64,000 nt of DNA from Candidatus Falkowbacteria bacterium. Its GTDB lineage: Bacteria > Patescibacteriota > Patescibacteriia > Patescibacteriales > Patescibacteriaceae. Location: positions 62,001-126,000 of the forward strand of contig JAPLWA010000004.1 in the NCBI GenBank assembly GCA_026396835.1. Direction: 5' to 3'. Of this stretch, positions 18,585 through 26,604 are shown one piece after another. Every line of letters starts with the position of its first letter. The first letter of the stretch is position 1. A program made the position numbers and the translations under genes. The notes under the pieces are model-generated. The model saw only the letters and a program-made list of their open reading frames with translations. It did not search any database and had not been told where the DNA came from.

Positions 18585-19682
18585 ATGAAAGCATTTTTCT
18601 ATTTTTTTAAAAAAATTGACTGGCTCTACGCGGCGCCGATCATTATTTTACTATGTCTTAGCTTGGCTGAGATATATAGTATTAGTTTAGGTCAGGGCGG
18701 AGCTAATACGGAGTTTTTTCAAAAGCAAATTATTTTCGTGGTCGTTGGTTTAGCTATTTTCTTTTTCTTAGCCTTAACTGATTTTCATAATTTTTATAGT
18801 TATTCAAATTATTTGTATTTAGCAGCTGTGATTTTGCTTATTAGCGTTTTGTTGTTTGGTAAGGTTATTAACGGTACTAGAGGTTGGTTTGGATTGTTTG
18901 GCTTGGGTTTACAGCCAGTCGAATTAGTGAAGACTATTTTAATTATTTGCTTAGCGCGTTATTTTTCTAAAACCTCAATCATTGCTCAACCCTTAAAGCA
19001 TTTATTTGTCACTGGTTTTTTCTCAGCTATTTTAATGGTATTGGTTATGTTACAGCCAGACCTTGGTTCGGCAGCTTTATTGTTTGCTGTTTGGGTTATC
19101 TTTATCTCAGCTGTTGATATTCCTAAAAAATATCTATTATCCATTGCTGGTATTTTGTTAGTACTCTTTGCTTTAGCCTGGCAGTTTGCTTTTAAGGATT
19201 ATCAACGAGAAAGATTAATGACCTACCTAAAGCCATCAGCCTCTTCTTCTAACTACAATGTTAAGCAGGCGATTATCGCGGTTGGTGCTGGTGGAATGTT
19301 TGGTCGCGGTCTTGGTTTCGGCTCTCAATCGCAGTTAAAATTCTTGCCAGAAGCCAATACCGACTTTATTTTCGCGGTTATTGCTGAGGAACTAGGCTTT
19401 TTAGGCGTTTTGGTGGTTATTGGCTGTTTTGCTCTTTTGCTATTTAGACTCTTTTCTGGTTTAGCTAGAAGTCGCAACTATTTCGGCTCTTTAATCATTG
19501 TTGGGGGTGCGGGCTTGATTTTTATAGAAATGTTTACTAATATTGGTATGAATATGGGGATTCTTCCGGTCGTAGGAATACCATTGCCCTTTGTTAGTTA
19601 TGGTGGCAGTGCGCTTGTTAGCCACTTAGCCCTTGCTGGGATTATCCACAGTGTTACTCAGCGTACGGTTGCTAAACAATAG
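18585..19682 (+). CDS. rodA: RodA/FtsW-family peptidoglycan glycosyltransferase
   Basis: 365 residues with about ten membrane helices. SEDS-family landmarks are PVELVKTILIICLARYFS, MLQPDLGSAALLF, FLPEANTDFIFAVIAEELGF and GIPLPFVSYGGSALVSHLA. These proteins polymerise peptidoglycan glycan strands from lipid II together with a class B PBP. The short N-terminus and overall length favour RodA (cell elongation) over FtsW, but the distinction is not certain. No pbp gene is adjacent. Confidence 0.9.
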   Translation: MKAFFYFFKKIDWLYAAPIIILLCLSLAEIYSISLGQGGANTEFFQKQIIFVVVGLAIFFFLALTDFHNFYSYSNYLYLAAVILLISVLLFGKVINGTRGWFGLFGLGLQPVELVKTILIICLARYFSKTSIIAQPLKHLFVTGFFSAILMVLVMLQPDLGSAALLFAVWVIFISAVDIPKKYLLSIAGILLVLFALAWQFAFKDYQRERLMTYLKPSASSSNYNVKQAIIAVGAGGMFGRGLGFGSQSQLKFLPEANTDFIFAVIAEELGFLGVLVVIGCFALLLFRLFSGLARSRNYFGSLIIVGGAGLIFIEMFTNIGMNMGILPVVGIPLPFVSYGGSALVSHLALAGIIHSVTQRTVAKQ

Positions 19683-19745
19683 TCCTTCGTTAAAACTTCG
19701 GACTATAAATAATTTTATTTAGTTTTATTGATTAAAGAATAAAGT

Positions 19746-20393
19746 ATGACAGAATCTATTAAATTGACGGCATCTTTACGTCAAGAAAAAGTTAGAGATT
19801 TAAAAGAAAATATTCCTGCCGTTGTTTACGGTTCCGGAACAGAAAATCAATCACTTGTTGTTGGACGAGTTGATTTTGAAAAAGTTTTTAAGCAGAGCGG
19901 AGAATCCGGACTTATTTCTTTGAAGTTGGCTGATGGAAAAGAATTGCCAGTAATTGTTAAAGACGTTCAATTTGAAGCTGTTAAGCATCGTATTATTCAC
20001 GTTGATTTCTTTAAGGTTAACATGGATGAAACAGTTATTGCCGAAGCCTCAATTAATTTTGTTGGTGAAGCTCCAGCAGTTAAAAATCATGGTGGTGTAG
20101 TTGTTGAACACTTTGACCACATGGAAATAGAATGTTTGCCAAACGACTTGATCAAGAGCATTGAGATTGATTTGTCAGGCTTAGAAAATATTGGTGATGC
20201 TATTCATGTTAAAGACATTGTATTGCCTAAGGGTGTTGTTTCTAAGCATGAAGCAACTGATGTTGTCGTTAACGTTATTGAATTGCGTAAGAAAGTTGAA
20301 GAAGCTCCGGTTGCCGACGCAGCCGCTGCAGCTCCTGCTGCTGACGCAAAATCAGGTGATAAGCCAGAAGAGAAGAAGGAAGAGAAGAAATAA
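19746..20393 (+). CDS. rplY: 50S ribosomal protein bL25 (CTC form)
   Basis: 215 residues. The N-terminal half is the 5S-rRNA-binding L25 domain (KLTASLRQEKVRDLKENIPA, VVYGSG, VDFFKVNMDETVIAEASINF). The second half is the CTC beta domain. A tail of about 35 residues is Ala/Lys/Glu-rich (VADAAAAAPAADAKSGDKPE). It binds the central protuberance of the large subunit. Monocistronic, with a terminator 15 bases downstream. A small hairpin (AGTCC/GGACT, 19681-19707) precedes it. Confidence 0.93.
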   Translation: MTESIKLTASLRQEKVRDLKENIPAVVYGSGTENQSLVVGRVDFEKVFKQSGESGLISLKLADGKELPVIVKDVQFEAVKHRIIHVDFFKVNMDETVIAEASINFVGEAPAVKNHGGVVVEHFDHMEIECLPNDLIKSIEIDLSGLENIGDAIHVKDIVLPKGVVSKHEATDVVVNVIELRKKVEEAPVADAAAAAPAADAKSGDKPEEKKEEKK

Positions 20394-20407
20394 TTTTTTA
20401 ATTATTC

Positions 20408-20437
20408 AAAAAGCCTCGTCGATGACGGGGCTTTTTT
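20408..20437 (+). terminator. Terminator of rplY
   Basis: AAAGCCTCGTC pairs with GACGGGGCTTT around a 3-base loop, followed by T residues. Confidence 0.85.
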
Positions 20438-20439
20438 GT

Positions 20440-20727
20440 TTAAACATTTCTATTACGGTAAAAGAATATGCCTAAGACTAAAGTTATAACTAAAGTAATT
20501 AAGCAAAATATGGCTAGGTTTTGACTGTCATCATAACGAAGAAATTCAAGTTGAGTGTTATATGTAACTATTTTAGCGAAATGAACAATTGCTAAGAATA
20601 GAAAATTTAGAGAGCATAACACAATCAAATAAATACCAACTTTGAATTCAGCTGCGAAAAGCATTATTCCTATGAATATTAATATCCAGCCAACCCGGAA
20701 CATATACGTTAGTACTTCAATGTTCAT
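20440..20727 (-). CDS. Small membrane protein, unknown function
   Basis: 95 residues with three predicted membrane helices (about 7-25, 28-52 and 70-90) and a short basic end (YRNRNV). No family is recognised. The reading frame is intact and a minus-strand promoter lies at 20782-20810, so it is probably a real gene. It converges on rplY, whose terminator lies immediately beyond its stop. Confidence 0.55.
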   Translation of the reverse strand: MNIEVLTYMFRVGWILIFIGIMLFAAEFKVGIYLIVLCSLNFLFLAIVHFAKIVTYNTQLEFLRYDDSQNLAIFCLITLVITLVLGIFFYRNRNV

Positions 20728-20781
20728 TATTATTTTCCTTATGAAATTTTTTTAAAAAGATCAATTCAAAATTAATAATTT

Positions 20782-20810
20782 AAATTAACTTATATCTAAA
20801 TTATTGTCAA
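20782..20810 (-). promoter_or_regulatory. Promoter of the 95-residue membrane-protein gene
   Basis: On the minus strand TTGACA, a 17-base spacer and TAATTT. Confidence 0.5.
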
Positions 20811-20849
20811 TTTTTAATTTATCTCACTCCCTGATCTTTTTGGGGCTAA

Positions 20850-21057
20850 CTCACCCCTAACCCCTCTCTGTGCTAACGCACAAAGAGGGGAAGTTTATAT
20901 ATCAAATTTTTAGATTTAACTATTGTTAGTAACAATATTAAAACTAATCTATCGGTGGTTATTATATAAATCAAAACAAAAAAGTCTAATATAAATATAG
21001 CTGTTATCTATAGTTCCCCTCTTTGCCCCGGAGGGGCAGAGAGGGGTTAGGGGTGAG
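20850..21057. repeat. R2 element, copy b (MITE-like, 208 bp)
   Basis: Inverted ends CTCACCCCTAACCCCTCTC and GAGAGGGGTTAGGGGTGAG are exact complements. Each end has an inner hairpin (CTCTGTGCTAACGCACAAAGAG on the left, CCCCGGAGGGG on the right; sequence shown in parts). The AT-rich centre is alignable with copy a at 4249, including CTATCRGYGG. No open frame. With two promoters this fills the gene-free stretch 20728-21167. Confidence 0.8.
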
Positions 21058-21070
21058 TGGGGTGGAGTAA

Positions 21071-21099
21071 TTGACAAATATAAATAAAAAGTCTAAAGT
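21071..21099 (+). promoter_or_regulatory. Promoter of the 21168 gene
   Basis: TTGACA at 21071-21076, a 17-base spacer and TAAAGT at 21094-21099, immediately right of repeat R2. Confidence 0.55.
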
Positions 21100-21167
21100 G
21101 GTGATTAATTAATAGTTCTTAATAATTAAATAAACATTTTTTAACAAATTTAGAGGAGTATAATATT

Positions 21168-21539
21168 TTGAAAAATGAAACAAAGAAAAGGAAAAAAGAA
21201 GAAGAAATAGAATTTGTTAGAAGTCATCTCTCCGATAGACAACATTATTTTATTATCAATGGACCATGTAAAAGTAGGTTTTTACGTAATTCTTCGTTTT
21301 TAACATTTACAGTCAAGGACGGTCTACTAAGTTTTTTTGATGTATGTTTTTTTAAATTTACTTCTAAAAAAGTAAGGTTAAAAATTAAGTTTATTGATGG
21401 CCACATTATTAAAGATGGATTTTACGAAGTTCGTGCATTTTTTAATAGTAATCATACTGGAAAATGTAAGTTTCAACTTATATATAATCCAGACAAGAAA
21501 GTGGGGTTTATACGCTGCTTAAAATATTTCGTGGCTTAA
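21168..21539 (+). CDS. Hypothetical basic protein
   Basis: 123 residues starting at TTG 21168. The start is decided by a clear Shine-Dalgarno site (GAGGAG, 21153-21158) nine bases upstream; no in-frame ATG exists nearby. The N-terminus is highly charged (KKRKKEEEIEF), and the rest is rich in Phe and Lys with alternating strand-like segments (SFLTFTVKDGLLSFFDVCFF). No membrane helix or known family. It has its own promoter and terminator. Confidence 0.6.
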   Translation: MKNETKKRKKEEEIEFVRSHLSDRQHYFIINGPCKSRFLRNSSFLTFTVKDGLLSFFDVCFFKFTSKKVRLKIKFIDGHIIKDGFYEVRAFFNSNHTGKCKFQLIYNPDKKVGFIRCLKYFVA

Positions 21540-21550
21540 TAGATATGTAT

Positions 21551-21586
21551 AAAAAACGATTTTCTAATAGAGAATCGTTTTTATAA
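21551..21586. terminator. Bidirectional terminator between the 21168 gene and prmC
   Basis: AAAACGATTTTCT pairs with AGAGAATCGTTTT with A and T runs on both sides, so it can serve both converging genes. Confidence 0.8.
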
Positions 21587-22456
21587 TTTTACAATTCCTA
21601 ATCTAGTTTTTTTGGCGAGATCTTTTAAAAACTTAGTTTTGGGCCAGATCTTTTTTAAACCATTTTTTTGTCCTGGATTAATTTCACAAATTAAAGTAAT
21701 TGGTTTTAAGTAATCTTCTTTGATTAAGTTTAATTGATTTTCTAATTTTTTATATAAACTTAAACCATCAGCTCCACCAAGCAAGGCTTTACTTGGTTCA
21801 TGTTTAATAGATGGCTCTTTCATTCCACTTGGTTTAAGATAGGGCAGGTTAGCTAGAATAATAAGCTCGTCGGTTTTAGAATCATCTTCAAGATAAATAT
21901 CTTGTAAAAGATTATTTTTAATAAATTTAATTTTTTTAGTTAAATTGTTGTTTTTAGCATTAGTTTTAGCGATTACTAGAGCCTGGCTAGATATGTCAAT
22001 CGCTATGGCTTGGTTAATGTTTTGGTTCTTGTTATTAGCTAAAATACTAATAATTAAACAACCGGAACCAGTGCCAATATCAATTAAAGAAAATGTTTTA
22101 GAGCTATTATTAATTTTATCTAAAACAGTCTCAACTATTAATTCACTTTCTGGGCGGGGAATTAGAACTTTTGGGGTCACTAAAAATGATTTATTATAAA
22201 ACGCTTTTTCTTTAGTTAAATAAGCTACTGGCCACCATTTAGATCTTTTTTGTATAAGCTTTTTATAGAGTGAAATTTGCTTTTTGTTTAGTTCTTTTTC
22301 GTCATGCGCAATGAGCCAGCTTCTGTCTTGGTTGAACACAAAGCTTAATAAAATTTGCGAGTCTAAAAACGCTTCCGGAATTCGGGAGCGTTTTAGTTCA
22401 ATCATCGCGCTATTAAGCGCTTGTTTTATTGTTATTGGCAAAGTCTTTGAGTGCAT
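21581..22456 (-). CDS. prmC: Release factor glutamine methyltransferase
   Basis: 291 residues from the ATG at 22456; a TTG five codons upstream is also open. It methylates the glutamine of the GGQ motif of RF1 and RF2. The N-terminal helical domain binds the factor, and the Rossmann domain carries LIDIGTGSGCLIISIL (SAM site). The catalytic NPPY motif appears here as NLPY, a conservative variant. It overlaps prfA by 44 bases and is cotranscribed with it, the usual prfA-prmC pairing. Confidence 0.92.
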   Translation of the reverse strand: MHSKTLPITIKQALNSAMIELKRSRIPEAFLDSQILLSFVFNQDRSWLIAHDEKELNKKQISLYKKLIQKRSKWWPVAYLTKEKAFYNKSFLVTPKVLIPRPESELIVETVLDKINNSSKTFSLIDIGTGSGCLIISILANNKNQNINQAIAIDISSQALVIAKTNAKNNNLTKKIKFIKNNLLQDIYLEDDSKTDELIILANLPYLKPSGMKEPSIKHEPSKALLGGADGLSLYKKLENQLNLIKEDYLKPITLICEINPGQKNGLKKIWPKTKFLKDLAKKTRLGIVKL

Positions 22457-23465
22457 AAATAATTGGATCAAGTTCGCCTTCCATGACTAATTTAATAGAA
22501 TGCCAGTTCTGGTTTATTCTATGGTCGGTAATTCTGTCTTGAGGAAAATTATAAGTTCTGATTTTGTCGCTGCGATCACCACCACCAACCATTTCTTTAC
22601 GAGCGCTAGAATCTGCGGCGCGTTTCTCGTCTTCCATTTTTTGTAATAAACGTGAACGTAAAACCTGTAAAGCTTTTTCTTTATTTTGATGCTGTGACTT
22701 TTGGTCTTGGCAAGAAACAATCATGCCAGTAGGAATGTGTAAGATTCTGATCGCAGAGTAGGTAGTGTTAACGCTTTGTCCGCCAGGTCCAGAAGAACAA
22801 AATGTATCAATTCTAATATCAGCCGCTTTAATTTCAATATCAACTTCTTCAGCTTCAGGGAAAACAGCCACGGTAATAGTTGAAGTGTGGACGCGACCAG
22901 CCTTTTCAGTCTCGGGAACTCGCTGCACGCGATGAGTGCCGCCTTCATATTTTAATAAACCATAAACTCCGTCACCTTCAACCGTGAAAGTAACTTCTTT
23001 ATAACCGCCTATACCGTTTTGGCTTGAATCTAAGACATTAACTTTCCAACCTTGTCTTTCAGCAAAGCGAGTGTACATACGAAATATTTCCGCTGCAAAT
23101 AAAGCTGATTCGTCGCCGCCAGTACCAGCGCGAATTTCGACGATTGCATTTTTTCTGTCTAGTGGGTTAGCAGGGAAGAGTTCTTCTTTAAGCTCAATTT
23201 CTAGTTTTTTTATATTTTTACTTAATTCTTTATTTTCAGTTTCAGCCATGGCCTTAAATTCCTCATCACCACCTTCAGAAATTATTTTGTTGTTAGCTTC
23301 AAAATCAGTTGTCGCTTTTTCTAATTTTTCAATCATGTCGACAGCTTTTTTCAAGGCTGCATGTTTTTTAGCTATAACTTTCATCTTTTCTCGGTCAGCC
23401 TGAAGCTCCGGACTCATGAGTTCGCTTTCTAACTCTTTGAATTGTTGCTTTATGTCTTCGTGCAT
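22413..23465 (-). CDS. prfA: Peptide chain release factor 1
   Basis: 350 residues. It terminates translation at UAA and UAG. The GGQ loop is SSGPGGQSVNTTYSAIRILH. The decoding domain is present, although the PxT motif was not pinned down. IKTYNFPQDR-type sequence (IRTYNFPQDRITDHRI) and the helical N-terminal domain are standard. With prfB (45542) both bacterial release factors exist, which fits use of TGA as a stop. The upstream R1c hairpin lies 14 bases before the start. Confidence 0.96.
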   Translation of the reverse strand: MHEDIKQQFKELESELMSPELQADREKMKVIAKKHAALKKAVDMIEKLEKATTDFEANNKIISEGGDEEFKAMAETENKELSKNIKKLEIELKEELFPANPLDRKNAIVEIRAGTGGDESALFAAEIFRMYTRFAERQGWKVNVLDSSQNGIGGYKEVTFTVEGDGVYGLLKYEGGTHRVQRVPETEKAGRVHTSTITVAVFPEAEEVDIEIKAADIRIDTFCSSGPGGQSVNTTYSAIRILHIPTGMIVSCQDQKSQHQNKEKALQVLRSRLLQKMEDEKRAADSSARKEMVGGGDRSDKIRTYNFPQDRITDHRINQNWHSIKLVMEGELDPIIYALKDFANNNKTSA

Positions 23466-23478
23466 AGATGTTTAGTGC

Positions 23479-23542
23479 TTAGTTGTTGGTTGTTAGTTGA
23501 TAGGTGCTCGTCGTCTAGCAACTAACAACCAACAACGAGTAA
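23479..23542. repeat. R1 hairpin repeat, copy c
   Basis: TTAGTTGTTGGTTGTTAG, a central TAGGTGCTCGTCGTCTAG and CAACTAACAACCAACAAC form a hairpin. The centre is shared exactly with copy d at 43055. Confidence 0.8.
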
Positions 23543-23543
23543 C

Positions 23544-23604
23544 AAAAAAACCGACCCATGATTAATGATAGCATAAACTATCAATCAATCGCAGATCGGT
23601 TTTA
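23544..23604 (-). terminator. Terminator of rpmE
   Basis: On the minus strand AAAACCGA pairs with TCGGTTTTTTT, enclosing a smaller internal hairpin (GATAGTTTATGCTATC). Confidence 0.7.
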
Positions 23605-23610
23605 GAGTAG

Positions 23611-23913
23611 TTATTTCTTAGCCTTTGTAGTTTTGGTTTTCTTAACAGCTGCTTTAACAGTTGCCTTAGCAGCGCGCTTGGCGGTTTTACCACGAACAGT
23701 CTTAAGACCAGCCTTGGCTGTAACTTTGGCGTGGAATTTCTCAACACGACGAGCTGTGTCAACCAATTTCTGCTTACCAGTATAGAAAGGGTGGCAAGCT
23801 GAACATAATTCAGTTTTTAGCTCATTTATAGTTGAACCAACTTCAATAACATTGCCGCAAGCACATTCAACTTTGGCTTTAGGGTAATATTGTGGGTGAA
23901 TATCCTTTTTCAT
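23611..23913 (-). CDS. rpmE: 50S ribosomal protein bL31
   Basis: 100 residues. The N-terminal 65 residues are a zinc-type bL31 ([10 protein letters not shown], the ligands in CACGN and [13 protein letters not shown]). About 35 extra residues at the C-terminus form a Lys/Ala-rich tail ([20 protein letters not shown]) that probably contacts rRNA. Monocistronic, followed by a terminator. Confidence 0.95.
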   Translation of the reverse strand: MKKDIHPQYYPKAKVECACGNVIEVGSTINELKTELCSACHPFYTGKQKLVDTARRVEKFHAKVTAKAGLKTVRGKTAKRAAKATVKAAVKKTKTTKAKK

Positions 23914-23989
23914 AGATTTTTTACTGATTTAAATACCACAGGATTGTAACATAAGATTTGGTTAATGTCAAAGGTTATGAAACAATTTG

Positions 23990-24071
23990 TGCCTCGAGAG
24001 AGAATCGAACTCTCATGGATTGCTCCGCACGATTTTGAGTCGTGTGCGTCTACCAATTCCGCCATCGAGGC
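23990..24071 (-). tRNA. tRNA-Leu (anticodon CAA)
   Basis: On the minus strand the acceptor arms GCCTCGA and TCGAGGC pair. The anticodon stem CACGA/TCGTG closes the loop CTCAAAA, giving anticodon CAA (codon UUG). A variable arm of the leucine type and the T arm GAGAG-TTCGATT-CTCTC follow. The discriminator is A, and CCA is not encoded. It is divergent from parA. Confidence 0.93.
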
Positions 24072-24104
24072 TAACGGGGTCAATTGTAAATAAAAAATAG
24101 TTAA

Positions 24105-24133
24105 TTGTCAAAGCCACTCGTAGAAGCTATAAT
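24105..24133 (+). promoter_or_regulatory. Promoter of parA
   Basis: TTGTCA, a 17-base spacer and TATAAT. The ATG lies only 9 bases after the -10 box, so the mRNA is leaderless or nearly so. Confidence 0.75.
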
Positions 24134-24142
24134 AAACATGCT

Positions 24143-24922
24143 ATGGGATCAATTATTTCTATTGTAAATCAAAAAGGCGGCGTTGGTAAAACAACGACCG
24201 CTGTTAATCTTGCTTCATATTTAGCTCATCTTGGAAAACATGTGCTTTTGGTTGATATTGACCCGCAAGCTAATGCTACTTCTGGTTTAGGTATTGATCA
24301 TAATAAACTAGAGTTTGGCGTTTACGAAGCTTTGATTGGTTTGCGTGATTTGGCCAGTGTTTTAAAAAGAACTGTTCAAGATCGTTTGACCGTGGCGCCC
24401 TCCACTGTTTCCTTAGCCGGCGCTGGTATCGAATTAGTTTCCGTAGATAATAGAGAATCAAGACTTTTGAATTTATTAGAAACAGTCAGAAATGATTATG
24501 ATTATATTATTATTGATGGTCCGCCTTCTTTAGGTTTATTAACTATTAATAGTTTGGTGGCCGCTGATCAAGTTTTAATTCCAGTGCAGAGTGAATACTA
24601 TGCTTTGGAAGGTTTAGGTCAGTTATTAAATACTATTAATCTAGTTCAGAATCATTTGAAACCAACCTTAGGTATTTTAGGAGCGGTTATAACAATGTAT
24701 GATAAAAGAAACCGTTTATCAGAATCCGTCATGAATGAGCTGTATCAGTATTTTCCAAATCGTATTTTTCGCAGTGTTATTCCACGAAGTGTTAAGCTGG
24801 CTGAATCACCAAGCTATGGTCGTTCGATTTTACATTATGATCCAAAATCAAAAGGCGGTCGCGCCTATGAAAAGTTAGCACTGGAGCTAATCCATTTGTA
24901 TGATAATAAGTCAGGTGCTTGA
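24143..24922 (+). CDS. parA: Chromosome partitioning ATPase ParA/Soj
   Basis: 259 residues. The deviant Walker A KGGVGKTTTAVNLA, the switch DIDPQANATSG and Walker B DYIIIDGPPSLG identify a chromosomal ParA/Soj. It works with ParB on parS sites to segregate the origin region. The gene is followed by parB after a 153-base AT-rich gap holding repeat R4a. No parS consensus (TGTTTCACGTGAAACA) was seen in the window. Confidence 0.95.
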   Translation: MGSIISIVNQKGGVGKTTTAVNLASYLAHLGKHVLLVDIDPQANATSGLGIDHNKLEFGVYEALIGLRDLASVLKRTVQDRLTVAPSTVSLAGAGIELVSVDNRESRLLNLLETVRNDYDYIIIDGPPSLGLLTINSLVAADQVLIPVQSEYYALEGLGQLLNTINLVQNHLKPTLGILGAVITMYDKRNRLSESVMNELYQYFPNRIFRSVIPRSVKLAESPSYGRSILHYDPKSKGGRAYEKLALELIHLYDNKSGA

Positions 24923-24950
24923 AATATAGTTTGATGATATAATGAACATA

Positions 24951-25072
24951 GAATTTTATAGTTTTTAATTTTTAATTTTATAATTAATGTACAAATTTTT
25001 ATTTTTTAAACTAAAAATTAAGACATTAAAAATTAACTAAAAATTATAAAATTATAAAATTATAAAATTAAC
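24951..25072. repeat. R4 AT-rich inverted repeat, copy a
   Basis: TTTTTAATTTTTAATTTTAT on the left and repeated AAAATTATAAAATTATAAAA on the right. It ends directly before the parB ATG. A matching element precedes the HtrA gene at 44213-44335. Confidence 0.6.
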
Positions 25073-25075
25073 TTT

Positions 25076-25939
25076 ATGAACACTGGCCTTGGTCGGGGAC
25101 TTGGCTCCCTGATTCCTCAAAAACAAAATAACGATTTGGCAAGCGATACTTTGATCGACTCTGATTTACCAGTTGATGGTCAAGTTTTGAAAATTAGTCC
25201 AGCTTTAATTAAAGCTAATCCACGCCAGCCACGAACTAATTTTTCTCATCCGGCAATAAATGAATTAGTGCAATCAATTCGCGAGTACGGCATTATTCAA
25301 CCTTTGGTTGTGACTAAGACGAGTAATGGTTATGAGTTGATTGCCGGAGAAAGAAGGTTGCGCGCCGCTTTAGTTGTTGGCTTAAAAGAAGTACCGGTTA
25401 TTGTTCGCGAAGCGCATGATCAAGAAAAATTAGAAATTGCTTTGATTGAAAATATTCAAAGAGAAGATCTAAACGTAGTGGAATTAGCTTTGGCCTATAA
25501 ACAATTAGCTGAAGAATTTAATCTTAATCAAGAGCAATTAGCTAAAAAACTTGGTAAATCACGACCAGTGGTAGCTAATACTTTACGTATTTTAAATTTG
25601 CCTGGTGAAATTCAGTTGGCGCTAGTTAACGGTGAAATTACTGAAGGGCATGCCAAAATTTTAGTTGGTTTAGATTCTGAAGCTAAACAGTTTGAATTAT
25701 TTAATCGCATAAAAACTCGTCGTCTCACAGTTGATGATACAATTTTAGAAGCTCGTCGCATGGGCGGAACAAAACAAGCACGCGTTAAAATAGATTATGC
25801 AGACAAAGATAAAGAATTGCGTTTGCGACAATTTTTTGGCGCTAAGACTGAAATCAAACGCGGGAAAAAAGGCGGACAGGTTATTGTTCATTTTTACTCA
25901 GATGATGAGTTGAATGAAGTTATGAAAAAATTAGATTAA
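25076..25939 (+). CDS. parB: Chromosome partitioning protein ParB
   Basis: 287 residues. The N-terminus (GLGRGLGSLIP) is the ParA-stimulating peptide region. The ParB/sulfiredoxin domain holds NPRQPRTNF and the CTPase motif GERRLRAA. A helix-turn-helix follows (QEQLAKKLGKSRPVVANTLR), with a C-terminal dimerisation part. It binds parS and loads as a CTP-dependent clamp. A terminator lies 12 bases after the stop. Confidence 0.95.
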   Translation: MNTGLGRGLGSLIPQKQNNDLASDTLIDSDLPVDGQVLKISPALIKANPRQPRTNFSHPAINELVQSIREYGIIQPLVVTKTSNGYELIAGERRLRAALVVGLKEVPVIVREAHDQEKLEIALIENIQREDLNVVELALAYKQLAEEFNLNQEQLAKKLGKSRPVVANTLRILNLPGEIQLALVNGEITEGHAKILVGLDSEAKQFELFNRIKTRRLTVDDTILEARRMGGTKQARVKIDYADKDKELRLRQFFGAKTEIKRGKKGGQVIVHFYSDDELNEVMKKLD

Positions 25940-25951
25940 TTTAGCAAAAAG

Positions 25952-25985
25952 AAAAGTACCGGTTCATTTGAACTGGTACTTTTTT
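25952..25985. terminator. Terminator after parB
   Basis: AGTACCGGTTC pairs with GAACTGGTACT, flanked by A and T runs. It may also serve the converging 26004 gene. Confidence 0.85.
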
Positions 25986-26003
25986 AAAATTGTGCAAATA
26001 ATA

Positions 26004-26453
26004 TTATGATCGCTTGAGCTCGATTATTTTTTTATCAAGACAATCAATCATAACTGCTTCGCCGGGTTCGATTTCATCAATCTCTTTGTCTGTGGCCCAT
26101 TCCACAAAAGAAAAAAATTGTGGAAAGAAGCGAACATGTTGAACATGAGTGGCCAAGATTACGATTTCGGCTTGAGCTTCTTCACTCTTAATAAAATCGT
26201 AAATTTTGTCTTCATCAATATCATCTTCACCTATGATATTAATTGTGGTAATTTTTTCGACTTTAAGGCCTTGCGCAATAATTTCTGCACTCATTTTGGT
26301 TCTGGCGAATGTTGAGGTAAATATTTTTATGTCTTGGCTCTTGCCAATAAAAATATCTAATTTTTGCATTAATTCATGAATCTGTTTTTTGCCCTCGTTA
26401 GTCAGGCAATCATCTTCATGCTCGCCGTGTCTAAAAAGAATAATTTTATTCAT
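26004..26453 (-). CDS. SixA-like histidine phosphatase
   Basis: 149 residues. ILFRHGEHED carries the catalytic RHG, and the second histidine lies in ATHVQHVRFF near residue 100. The short length resembles SixA-type phosphatases, which act on phosphohistidine proteins, but the substrate is not known. It is only distantly similar to the histidine phosphatase at 1450. Monocistronic. Confidence 0.75.
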   Translation of the reverse strand: MNKIILFRHGEHEDDCLTNEGKKQIHELMQKLDIFIGKSQDIKIFTSTFARTKMSAEIIAQGLKVEKITTINIIGEDDIDEDKIYDFIKSEEAQAEIVILATHVQHVRFFPQFFSFVEWATDKEIDEIEPGEAVMIDCLDKKIIELKRS

Positions 26454-26552
26454 TATTAATTATATTAAATTATTAAAATGTACGTTAATTTGTTGTATAT
26501 TTTAACCTGAATATAACAGCTAAATTTGGTCTTGTCAATTAAATTTTAGGCC

Positions 26553-26582
26553 TTGCTTGTGACACAAAAATCGTGATAAAAT
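26553..26582 (+). promoter_or_regulatory. Promoter of dnaE
   Basis: TTGCTT, an 18-base spacer and TAAAAT, 22 bases before the ATG. Confidence 0.5.
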
Positions 26583-26604
26583 AGGGTATCTTTATAGCTC
26601 CCTT

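Noticed and set aside
22514-22948. Minus-strand frames within prfA
   Set aside because: They are out-of-frame shadows of a clear conserved gene.
24076-25080. parS site near parA/parB
   Set aside because: No match or near match to TGTTTCACGTGAAACA was found there.
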